A stretch of DNA of 64,000 bases from contig NZ_JASGLW010000004.1 in the NCBI RefSeq assembly GCF_030156785.1, positions 1 through 64,000 on the forward strand, read 5' to 3'. The notes below the pieces were generated by a model. That model saw only the letters and a program-made list of their open reading frames with translations, did no database searches and was not told where the DNA came from. A program made the position numbers and the translations under genes. Position 1 is the first letter of the stretch; every line of letters starts with the position of its first letter. This DNA comes from Methanohalophilus sp. (GTDB lineage: Archaea > Halobacteriota > Methanosarcinia > Methanosarcinales > Methanosarcinaceae). Below, piece by piece: positions 8,563-16,148 of the stretch.

Positions 8563-9303
8563 TTGTCAGGTAAAGTGTTTGAAGATGTCATGATAAATGC
8601 TGGTGAGATCAAATCGAAGGAACCTTTGCTTATCGAGGGTTTCCCGGGTATTGGTCTTGTCGGTAATATAGCAAGCCAGCAGATAATAGAAGAACTTTCA
8701 ATGGAATACATAGGTTCCATGGAATCGCGATTTTTCCCGCCGATTGCCGTTCTTTATGATGGGCTCATCAATATGCCTGTACGTATTTATGAAAGTGAGG
8801 AACACAATCTCATCATGGTGGTTTCTGATATTCCCATAAGCCCTTCATCCTCTTACGATGTGAGCAAGGTTCTCATTAATTGGGCTGGTTCTATAGGTGT
8901 TAAGGAAGTAATTTCGATTGCTGGAATTGCTACTATGTCTGATGAAGCAAAAGTATTCGGTGCAGCGACAACCAAAGATATGCTTGAGAAGATTGAAAAT
9001 CATGTAGAAATATTCCAGATGGGAACTATATCCGGAATTTCAGGAAGCATAATGTCCGAATGTTTTATTCAGGAAATTCCTGCTATTAGTCTTCTTGGAG
9101 CTACACGCAGCCAGAACCCAGATCCAAGGGCTGCAGCAGCTGTAATTAATGTCCTGAATGATCTTTATGGCTATTCCATCGAGACGGAGAGCCTGATTGA
9201 GCAGGCAGAAAGAATCGAACTGGAAATGCAGAAACTGGCCGAAGATTTACGTAAAAGTGAACAATCAGCTTCCCCAAGAAGAGAATTCCCAATGTACGGG
9301 TGA
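8563..9303 (+). CDS. PAC2-family protein (proteasome assembly chaperone-like)
   Basis: The 246-residue product begins PLLIEGFPGIGLVGNIASQ, the hallmark of archaeal PAC2 proteins (COG2047), followed by a Rossmann-like alternation. It ends in a coiled-coil stretch EQAERIELEMQKLAEDL. Eukaryotic relatives chaperone 20S proteasome assembly; the archaeal role is inferred. The start is TTG at 8563, after taaggtg. The stop overlaps the ribosome site of the following DUF473 gene, so the two are translationally coupled. Confidence 0.85.
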   Translation: MSGKVFEDVMINAGEIKSKEPLLIEGFPGIGLVGNIASQQIIEELSMEYIGSMESRFFPPIAVLYDGLINMPVRIYESEEHNLIMVVSDIPISPSSSYDVSKVLINWAGSIGVKEVISIAGIATMSDEAKVFGAATTKDMLEKIENHVEIFQMGTISGISGSIMSECFIQEIPAISLLGATRSQNPDPRAAAAVINVLNDLYGYSIETESLIEQAERIELEMQKLAEDLRKSEQSASPRREFPMYG

Positions 9304-9308
9304 TCCTA

Positions 9309-9698
9309 ATGGAGTACAAAACGCTAACAGGTATTTCCTATGCCGCTATGCATGATCTCAAGGAGCATATGCTCAGGACTATTGAAATTCGCAGTCCCGA
9401 GAATTTCCTTACATCCCTTAATCTCAATGTTGGCGAGGATATTTTTTTGACTTCAACCAGTAAACAGGATTTAACACCCGGCACGATGGGTGTTATTGGC
9501 ACAGTTACACAGCATCAGGTAGCTACTCATCGAATTGTTAACAGCAACGATAGCTATTATGAAGAGAGCGAAACCACAATGATAAGGATACAAATACATC
9601 CTCGATGCGTTGGCAGGGTTAGAAAAGTTAAATCCAACCAGATGGGTCATGTAACAGTAACAGAGGCAGAAGCAGTTCCCTTCTACGACGCAAGATAA
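9309..9698 (+). CDS. DUF473 family protein
   Basis: A 129-residue archaeal protein matching DUF473: LTGIS near the start, RTIEIRSPENFL, the FLTSTSKQDLTPGTMGVIG stretch, and a C-terminal GRVRKV. Function is unknown in the family. GTG at 9300 is also in frame, but ATG 9309 is correctly spaced from gggtgatc, so I use it. It is coupled to the PAC2 gene. Confidence 0.85.
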   Translation: MEYKTLTGISYAAMHDLKEHMLRTIEIRSPENFLTSLNLNVGEDIFLTSTSKQDLTPGTMGVIGTVTQHQVATHRIVNSNDSYYEESETTMIRIQIHPRCVGRVRKVKSNQMGHVTVTEAEAVPFYDAR

Positions 9699-9701
9699 AT
9701 T

Positions 9702-10337
9702 TCATTTTTGGGTTTCTGGGATTATTCCCAGTGCTCTGTTTATTTGTTCTATAAGGTCATAATGTAATCCCAGTGGGACTTCTGAGTTGGGATACCCACT
9801 ATGTTTTCTTGAACCTTTGCAGCCGAATGAAAGTCCTATCCCGATACTCAGTGGTTTTGCAGTACAATCACCACAGACGGATGCTGCTCCGATTGTGTCA
9901 AATATACTTCTTTTCCCTTCCATGTATGCAAATGCTTGGATTATTCTCATGACAAATTCGGGCTTCAGGTACAATATGCAAACGTCGAACGGCACTTTTG
10001 TGAGGGATAGCGGTGCAATTTTAATGGAACCATATTCCCTTCCAATCCTTGGTAGATTTGTTGCAGCTTTTTTTGCAGCTTCTATATTTTCATACCTTCC
10101 AGATCTAAAATAGTACTCCGATGGAGGTATTTTGGATTTACCAAGAACATAGTTCCCAGCGCCACAACGCTGGGAATTTATGTGGAACTCTTTTCCGTAT
10201 CTTGCTTCACTCACAAGCTCGCAGTATAATTTATTTAACTCAGTGCCATTTGTGGTCTCAAGAAATGTAATGCATACAGGTTCTCCGTCATCCATAAGTG
10301 TACATAAGTTCTCCATTTTCGGCATTTTTTCAGACAT
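9702..10337 (-). CDS. DUF169 family protein
   Basis: 211 residues with the DUF169 features: QRCGAGNYVLG near residue 58, conserved cysteines in AASVCGDCTAKP and FGCKGSRKHSGY, and the ending PLGLHYDLIEQI. The paired cysteines suggest a metal or Fe-S site, but the function is not known. The ATG at 10337 is preferred over an adjacent TTG because of gaaggt spacing. It starts 18 bp after sepS and is probably cotranscribed with it. It converges tail to tail with the DUF473 gene. Confidence 0.85.
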   Translation of the reverse strand: MSEKMPKMENLCTLMDDGEPVCITFLETTNGTELNKLYCELVSEARYGKEFHINSQRCGAGNYVLGKSKIPPSEYYFRSGRYENIEAAKKAATNLPRIGREYGSIKIAPLSLTKVPFDVCILYLKPEFVMRIIQAFAYMEGKRSIFDTIGAASVCGDCTAKPLSIGIGLSFGCKGSRKHSGYPNSEVPLGLHYDLIEQINRALGIIPETQK

Positions 10338-10358
10338 CAAAAACCTTCAAAAATCAAT

Positions 10359-11978
10359 TCACTTAATTTCTGCACGAATTGTTGTGAATACAGGTCCGCG
10401 AATGTCTATTTTTTTGTTCTTGCCTGTAATGAACCGCTGTGCAAGTGGACTCAATGAGATATTGATCTCAGCAGGAGTTTTTATGATCCTTGCTCGCGTT
10501 TCAGTTTCTGATAATCCCTTTTCAATTGCTACTTCGATTTCCCTTGCAGCTTTTGATGCAAGAGCATCTATGAATCTTATCCCGGTTCTGGCAGCGTGGT
10601 TATCAAAAGCCTTTTTCCATTTCTTTGTGTTGGGAAGACCAAGAATGTCATTGTTGTAAGCAAGAACTTCATTGAAAGCTGCCGGTCCGCAAAGTTTTGT
10701 GTTTTCTTCGGGTTCAATAACGGTGACTTTTACTTTTTTACCCATCATTTCTCCTTCCCATGCTACAAATTCACAAGGGCTGGGTTCATTTCCATGCAGT
10801 TCTGCTTCACTAACAATTGCTTTAACGATCTCTTCTCCTTCAGCTGTTTGTGGAGTCTCGGCTATGGAGATCATTTTTGCAAGGTCGCTGTCAGAAAGTT
10901 CCCATTCGGAATACTGGGTAATTTGTGGGTATGACATACTCCTAAGATCGGTTGCATCAAAGAGTATCATGGCAAGGCGTTCAACACCAAGCCCGAGGTT
11001 CATTACAGGATACGGGATGTCATAGTTTGAAAGTGCAAGTGGAGAATAGATCCCAAAAGTGGCAATTTCAATCCATCCATCAGAGTATTTAGTGTTTGAT
11101 CCCACAAGTTTAGGATGGTACGCGAAGACTTCGATTTGTGTTTCAGGTGTATAATATTTACTTCTCTTTTCATCAGGTCTAAAAAGGAATTTCTCAAAAC
11201 CGAATTGAGAAAGTAATCCTTCGGAAACTGCTTTTCCATAGTCAACAGTAACATTTTCATCCATTATTACACAGGATGCGGAATAGTAAGTCATGAGGCG
11301 TGAAGCATCTTCTTGCTGTTCCCTTCTAAAACACCTGTCGATGGAAAACAGATGGAAAGGTGGTTCCCTGCGTTTCAGCATTTCCGAGAGACTGATAAAC
11401 CATCCAGATGTCATGTGGCTGCGCAATGTTTTGCTTCCCGCAATTGGTTTTAGTTCCTTAAATTCCGGGAAAATTTCCTTAATCATTTCTGCAATGAGGG
11501 AGTCTGAAAGTCCCAGTTCTCCCGAGATCTCAGAAACAAGGTCATCGCCTTCGATTGTTCCTTTCTTATATGCGTGTAATTTCTCACGGATAATTCTAAT
11601 TCCTTCGTCTCCTATGTCACCAATCATTTCTTTTATTTTTGCAATACGCTCATCAGATATACCTACATTAGGGCGTGGAAGGCCTGCGAGATAGAAACAC
11701 CTGTCAAGAACCGCCAGTGATTCAGGTCCGAATTGCTTGTGAACTTCTGTTTCATCAACGATAAGTGGATTCATGATTTCCTCAAAACCCATCCTCAGGT
11801 ATGCTTCCCTTAGTTTTGAGATTGTATCGTAAACCGGATGTGGTTTTCCGTATTTCAGGGACACTTGTGGGTATCTCTCGTTCAAAATCGGGAATTTAAC
11901 ATAGGAGGCGGTCTCATTCCATGCACGGTCAAAGTCTTCCTCTGCCTGTTTTTTGATAGAACTGGGATCAAATTTCAT
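10359..11978 (-). CDS. sepS: O-phosphoseryl-tRNA(Cys) synthetase
   Basis: Class II synthetase that charges tRNA-Cys with O-phosphoserine, which SepCysS then converts to cysteine. It is the methanogen route to Cys-tRNA. The 539-residue protein starts MKFDPSSIKKQAEEDFDRAW and contains KLREAYLRMGFEEIMNPLIV, HMTSGWFISLSEML, the motif 2 region IDRCFRREQQEDASR and motif 3 NLGLGVERLAMILF, all as in SepRS. The length is normal. The transcript appears to have a ~115-nt leader from the TATA near 12120. Confidence 0.96.
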   Translation of the reverse strand: MKFDPSSIKKQAEEDFDRAWNETASYVKFPILNERYPQVSLKYGKPHPVYDTISKLREAYLRMGFEEIMNPLIVDETEVHKQFGPESLAVLDRCFYLAGLPRPNVGISDERIAKIKEMIGDIGDEGIRIIREKLHAYKKGTIEGDDLVSEISGELGLSDSLIAEMIKEIFPEFKELKPIAGSKTLRSHMTSGWFISLSEMLKRREPPFHLFSIDRCFRREQQEDASRLMTYYSASCVIMDENVTVDYGKAVSEGLLSQFGFEKFLFRPDEKRSKYYTPETQIEVFAYHPKLVGSNTKYSDGWIEIATFGIYSPLALSNYDIPYPVMNLGLGVERLAMILFDATDLRSMSYPQITQYSEWELSDSDLAKMISIAETPQTAEGEEIVKAIVSEAELHGNEPSPCEFVAWEGEMMGKKVKVTVIEPEENTKLCGPAAFNEVLAYNNDILGLPNTKKWKKAFDNHAARTGIRFIDALASKAAREIEVAIEKGLSETETRARIIKTPAEINISLSPLAQRFITGKNKKIDIRGPVFTTIRAEIK

Positions 11979-12114
11979 GATGATTACCTGTTATTATTTC
12001 TCTGGATTGGGTTCTCCAGTACCTGTTGGAATTATTTTTCCGTTTCCTCTATGGGGGCTATTGTCATGAGAGGGACAGGTTTGTCTGGATAATGCTGTAG
12101 ATGGGTGCAGATAA

Positions 12115-12126
12115 CATATTTATAAG
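12115..12126 (-). promoter_or_regulatory. TATA box of sepS
   Basis: On the minus strand the sequence reads cttataaatatg, a near-consensus archaeal TATA box. Start of transcription would fall near 12094, giving sepS a leader of about 115 nt in which I see no clear strong structure. Confidence 0.55.
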
Positions 12127-12281
12127 AGTTTACTGACTCAGAGTGAATAGATGTTGTCCTGCACATCTAAATACTTTTTTCTTTCACGAAATGTTCACTT
12201 TTCGTTTTCTGGAAAACAGATCTATAGTACTATTCACAGTTATATTCCACTTGGTACTGTTTTTTAGTATATGGTTCAGGA

Positions 12282-12413
12282 ATGATTGAAAATAAAAGCA
12301 GCACAGATACTTTTGTGAAAAGAGATTTCTCTCTAACAGGATTAGGATTTGCATCCATAATTGTTCTATTTCTCCTGCTGTATATGCTTGGCGGGAGGGT
12401 TGAAAAAGGGTGA
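12282..12413 (+). CDS. Possible 43-residue membrane protein
   Basis: The frame starts MIENKSSTDTFVKRDFSLTG. A hydrophobic span (FASIIVLFLLLYMLGG) follows, then a short charged tail. The layout, with a charged N-terminus and one membrane helix, looks like a genuine small membrane protein. Upstream tttttagtatatgg may be its TATA box and cagg a weak ribosome site. No family recognised. Confidence 0.4.
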   Translation: MIENKSSTDTFVKRDFSLTGLGFASIIVLFLLLYMLGGRVEKG

Positions 12414-12556
12414 GAAAGTCGAAACGCTTGAGGGAATCAAGTGATTTGTCATGTATTGATGGGCATATCCGTATATGCCGTCAAAAGACCTCTGATTATT
12501 ATCCATAAGATAACAATTCTTTTGACCATCGGAGGATTGTATACTGACGAGCATAT

Positions 12557-12790
12557 GTGAAATACAGAAGGAGAAAAATTTGTACCTTAGGATATGGAAG
12601 CGTTGCTAAACCTCGATATACTGTAGAAGACATAATGGGGATAAAGGGAGCTGCTTATTATTACAACCAAGGGGGGGGCAGATCCATCGATTATAAGGCA
12701 ATCTGGTTAAACGGGAAAGAACTTGTTTCTATTTTCAGATATTTTGTTGAGTTGGAATGGGAGATTTCCATTCCAATGTCTCCCCCTTAA
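12557..12790 (+). CDS. Hypothetical protein or relic, 77 residues
   Basis: The frame opens at GTG and gives a basic N-terminus (KYRRRKICTLGYGSVAKPRY) followed by a segment with GGGRSIDYKAIW. I recognise no family. The upstream sequence lacks a ribosome site, so this may be a fragment of a lost gene. It fills part of the 12.4-12.9 kb gap, which otherwise shows nothing. Confidence 0.25.
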   Translation: MKYRRRKICTLGYGSVAKPRYTVEDIMGIKGAAYYYNQGGGRSIDYKAIWLNGKELVSIFRYFVELEWEISIPMSPP

Positions 12791-12877
12791 TAAAGAGATT
12801 TTTGTGCTTTCATAAAAGCAACAAAACAACTTGCAGGGTTATTGTTATGAAATTGCAGTAAAAAAGGTATATTGGCG

Positions 12878-13150
12878 TCACTCGTCGACTGGAATAGTCT
12901 CAAGTTGACTGGCAACGTTCCAGATCAGAGTCCTTGTATGTAGTGGTATATTTGGATCGTTGCTAATGTCCTCGAGAATTGATATACTCATGGATGTTCT
13001 CAGGTACATTGGTTCATCAACGTTATTTAGTCTCTCCACTATTTCGTTGGCAGAACGCCTTATATTACGTGGTACAGAGTTGTCATTTGCGATTTGTTCA
13101 AGCACCTGAACGCATTGCTGTATCACATCTTCACTATTAGTCGACAGCAT
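12878..13150 (-). CDS. UPF0147 family protein
   Basis: A 90-residue all-helical archaeal protein. [19 protein letters not shown] and the [20 protein letters not shown] stretch with its end WNVASQLE are the signature of UPF0147. The start is placed at 13150, where a strong aaaggtgatc ribosome site precedes the ATG; the longer frame from 13174 has none. The function is unknown. Confidence 0.88.
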   Translation of the reverse strand: MLSTNSEDVIQQCVQVLEQIANDNSVPRNIRRSANEIVERLNNVDEPMYLRTSMSISILEDISNDPNIPLHTRTLIWNVASQLETIPVDE

Positions 13151-13528
13151 TTTGATCACCTTTGATAAAAACATATAAAATAAGAGTTACCTGCTGTAAT
13201 ATAAACAGACATATCCTATAAAAGTATATTCATGCATCTTCCCAAGATTTACCTATATAGGTTTTGGATTTTAATAGTGATAGATAGAGATTGAATTTCA
13301 CTTCCTTTTCCTGATTTAGATCTATTCTTGTTCTTAATTTTCCTCATATTTCCTTTTTGCCATTAAATCAGAGATTCAATGGGAGTTCCAAATTTTTAAT
13401 CTGGAAAAAATACAATCATTCTTTTTGTGTTTTCTTGAGTAAACAAATATAGGTGACTTTTTTATAAATAATCAAGTAAGTTCAATTGGATAGAAAAAAG
13501 GATCACTACAGGCCTCCAAAAACCATAA
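13151..13528. other. Intergenic region upstream of tfe and UPF0147
   Basis: Nearly 400 bp of A/T-rich sequence between divergent genes. It must hold both promoters. I see no frame with coding character and no clear repeat. Confidence 0.6.
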
Positions 13529-13538
13529 CTATAAATAG
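13529..13538 (+). promoter_or_regulatory. TATA box of tfe
   Basis: ctataaatag about 70 bp before the tfe start is close to the archaeal TATA consensus. The predicted transcription start is near 13560, leaving a leader of ~40 nt with the gaggtga ribosome site. Confidence 0.6.
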
Positions 13539-13602
13539 TAATCATAGCAAAAAGACAGAACTCGGTATTATCAATCTTTCTTTATCTATGAGGTGAGTGC
13601 CT

Positions 13603-14097
13603 GTGATCGATTTAAATGACCCTGTTGTACGCGGCTATTTACTCCAGCTTCTTGGAGAAGAAGGAATCCAAATAATAGAAAACATGCCAGAAGGCGAAGT
13701 CACTGATGAAGAAATTGCCGAAAATACAGGGGTTCTTCTCAATATTGTGCGAAGAAACCTTTTCATTATGAATGAAAACAAGCTTGCCACCTGTCGCCGT
13801 GAGAGGGATGCAAGCAGTGGTTGGTTGACATATCTCTGGAAACTTGATCTTGATGATATAAGCAGCCAGCTTTCAAAAGAACAGCGCAAGTTGGTTAAGA
13901 ACTTGCAGACTCGCCTTGAATTTGAAGAGGGAAATGTCTTTTACGTATGTCCTGAAGGTCATGTCAGAGTCCTTTTTAATGATGCAGCTGATTTGGAATT
14001 CCTTTGTCCATATTGTGGAGAAGATCTGGAATTCCAAGATAACCAGATAATTGTTGATTCCATCAAGAAAAGATTGAAAGCATTGGCAGAAAGCTAA
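13603..14097 (+). CDS. tfe: Transcription factor E (TFIIE-alpha homologue)
   Basis: Assists open-complex formation by archaeal RNA polymerase. The 164-residue protein has an N-terminal extended winged helix (VRGYLLQLLGEEGIQIIE to WLTYLWKLD) and a C-terminal zinc ribbon. The second zinc knuckle is normal (CPYC), but the first reads CPEGH, so one cysteine ligand seems replaced, perhaps by histidine. Two GTG codons are possible. The one at 13603 is correctly spaced from gaggtga, while 13597 abuts it, so I use 13603. It is followed 2 bp later by the HD gene. Confidence 0.93.
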   Translation: MIDLNDPVVRGYLLQLLGEEGIQIIENMPEGEVTDEEIAENTGVLLNIVRRNLFIMNENKLATCRRERDASSGWLTYLWKLDLDDISSQLSKEQRKLVKNLQTRLEFEEGNVFYVCPEGHVRVLFNDAADLEFLCPYCGEDLEFQDNQIIVDSIKKRLKALAES

Positions 14098-14099
14098 TC

Positions 14100-14612
14100 A
14101 TGATATCCTTTGATGATGCTCTGGAAATACTTCGGGAAGCAGGCACTGCCCAGAATGTAATTGAGCATTGCATGGAAGTCTCAAAGGCATCCGTAGATAT
14201 TGCAAAAATACTGCAATCTCGCGGCGAAGAAGTTGACATCGAACTTGTAAGAATTGGTGGTTTGCTGCATGATCTGGGCCGATCCAGAGTTCATGATATA
14301 AGCCACGCACACGTGGGTGCTCTCATGGCAAAAGAATTGGGACTTGATGACAGGCTTATAGCTATTATCAGGAATCATATTGGTGCAGGCATTACTAAAG
14401 AAGAGGCCAAAGAACTGGGATTGCCTGAAGAAGATTTTTTGCCGCGTTCTATTGAGGAAAAAATTGTTGCCCATGCGGACAACCTTGTGAAAGGCACAAA
14501 AAGGATCAGCATCAAAAAAAGGGCAAGCTTGATGAAAACAAATGGTGCAAGCTCTGAATCTATAGCACGCGTACTTTCACTTGCCAAAGAACTTGGCATT
14601 ACAAAACTTTGA
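14100..14612 (+). CDS. HD-domain phosphohydrolase, TIGR00295 type
   Basis: 170 residues with the HD metal-binding signature: IEHCMEVSKAS (first His), GLLHDLGRSRVHD (HD pair) and HAHVGA, ending in a helical tail rich in lysine. It matches the archaeal TIGR00295 group, presumed nucleotide or phosphate-ester hydrolases whose substrate is unknown. It begins 2 bp after tfe and is probably cotranscribed with it. Confidence 0.88.
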   Translation: MISFDDALEILREAGTAQNVIEHCMEVSKASVDIAKILQSRGEEVDIELVRIGGLLHDLGRSRVHDISHAHVGALMAKELGLDDRLIAIIRNHIGAGITKEEAKELGLPEEDFLPRSIEEKIVAHADNLVKGTKRISIKKRASLMKTNGASSESIARVLSLAKELGITKL

Positions 14613-14887
14613 TTTTAATCCTATAAGAAATGCGAATAGTTCAACTAGGAACATCGACTTTTGAATCCGGAACCTATGATAATCCGAGTCGCATGATTTT
14701 AGCAAACCATAATAATCTGCAACGTGACGTATAAGGACAAAACCTAAAGTTACATTTCCATGAAAGAAGATTTGTCTGCGACCTAAAAGTTGTACACTCA
14801 AAGGAACAAGCAAACCTCAAAGCAAGAGTAGAAACCCTCGAAAAACAAATGGATTTTCTCCTAAAAGCGCTATCCGAAGGTATGAGT
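14613..14887 (+). other. Region with short unassigned coding-like fragments beside tRNA-Val
   Basis: Two short frames are present. One starts MRIVQLGTSTFESG near 14630 and ends after 34 codons. The other ends with a coiled-coil-like piece (ARVETLEKQMDFLLKALSEG) that runs into the tRNA. They could be remains of one gene, for example the end of an integrase or other element protein, but I cannot identify it. Confidence 0.3.
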
Positions 14888-14960
14888 GGGCCCGCTGGAA
14901 TTCGAATCCAGGACCTCCGCCGTGTGAAGGCGACGTCATAACCGGCTAGACCACGGGCCC
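14888..14960 (-). tRNA. tRNA-Val (anticodon CAC)
   Basis: On the minus strand the 73-nt sequence folds into a full cloverleaf. The acceptor stem is GGGCCCG/CGGGCCC, a five-pair anticodon stem encloses the loop TTCACAC with anticodon CAC, and the T arm is CTGGA-TTCGAAT-TCCAG. There is no intron and the 3' CCA is not encoded. It decodes the GUG codon. Confidence 0.93.
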
Positions 14961-15287
14961 CATGTTAATAACACAATCTTAACGTAAATTATGAGTAATA
15001 AGGCTTTTGTTAACTAAAACGTGGGGAATTATATAGCTTGGATTCCAGTGTTTTCCAGAAGGAGGGGTTCCCACGATTGATACCATAGCTCCAAAACAAA
15101 GAGGTGTGCTCACAAAACTTGGCGGCATTATGTTCCCAACAGCAAGCTGTAACAGATTGTCCACAGTTGCACATAGAACTATTTTGTGGAAACGCATGAT
15201 GATATCTCCAAATAGAAATTTCAATCCTAACACTCAACGAAAAGCTTGACCAAATGAAAACAGTAACGCATCCAGAAGAGACGTATA
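14961..15287. other. Intergenic region, possible relic
   Basis: An open frame on the plus strand (around 15063-15249, containing IAPKQRGVLTKLGGIMF) has no start signals and matches nothing I know. The rest is A/T-rich and presumably contains the promoters of tRNA-Val and of the phosphoesterase operon. Confidence 0.35.
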
Positions 15288-16148
15288 ATGCCAACAATTA
15301 CCTACCCGATTCCCGATGAGCCTGCACTTGTAGTAGAAGGAGATAGCAAAGCTCTTGTCATAGCCGATATCCACATTGGCATCGAGTGGGATCTCTACAA
15401 TAGCGGATTCCTTGTTCCAAGCCGCCTTGAAGAACGTCTCAAAAGGGTAGAGAAATACATCCGGGAAACCCGACCTGAACGCATAATCCTGCTGGGTGAC
15501 ATCAAACACAACGTACCCCAGATTTCTTGGCAGGAACGAGATGAAATACCACATTTCCTCGAAAAGCTGGCAAAGCACGCACCGGTTGACATCTTTCCGG
15601 GAAACCATGACGCGAACATGGAACTGCTCCTCCCGGAAGACGGTGATGTTACCCTACATTCTTCCAGAGGCGATGTCATAGAAAATGTAGGTTACTTCCA
15701 CGGTCATACTTGGCCTTCCCCGGCAGTTGCAGCAGCACCTCTCATAATTACAGCCCACAACCATCCTACAGTCAGGCTCACTGATTCACTTGGATATGCT
15801 GCTACCGAGCAGGCATGGGTGCGTACAACTATGCTCGCCGATGTGATTGCAGAGCATTACGCCAAAGTGGGAATCACAATGGAAAAACCATCCACAAATC
15901 CCATAATAATCGTAGTTCCCGCCTTCAATGAAATCTGCGGTGGGATTCCTATTAATGAGGCGGAAGAAGGCGATTTGCTGGGGCCTGCTTTTTCTTCAGG
16001 CGCCATTGATGTGGATAATGCAGAAGTTTATCTGCTCGATGGGATGCATCTGGGTAAAGTCAAAGACATCCGCAAACTTGATGTTACACAAAAACGTCCT
16101 CCACGGAAAAGAAGACAGAGAAGGCAAAAAACAGAGGGAGATGTGTGA
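15288..16148 (+). CDS. ICC-type metallophosphoesterase (COG1407)
   Basis: 286 residues with the dimetal phosphoesterase motifs in order: [28 protein letters not shown] and TAHNHP. It resembles archaeal COG1407 phosphoesterases, which are often next to Lhr-type helicases. The C-terminus is a basic tail (RKRRQRRQK) that may bind nucleic acid. It overlaps the helicase gene by 4 bases (GTGA), so the two are translationally coupled and likely act together in DNA repair. The exact substrate is unknown. Confidence 0.88.
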   Translation: MPTITYPIPDEPALVVEGDSKALVIADIHIGIEWDLYNSGFLVPSRLEERLKRVEKYIRETRPERIILLGDIKHNVPQISWQERDEIPHFLEKLAKHAPVDIFPGNHDANMELLLPEDGDVTLHSSRGDVIENVGYFHGHTWPSPAVAAAPLIITAHNHPTVRLTDSLGYAATEQAWVRTTMLADVIAEHYAKVGITMEKPSTNPIIIVVPAFNEICGGIPINEAEEGDLLGPAFSSGAIDVDNAEVYLLDGMHLGKVKDIRKLDVTQKRPPRKRRQRRQKTEGDV

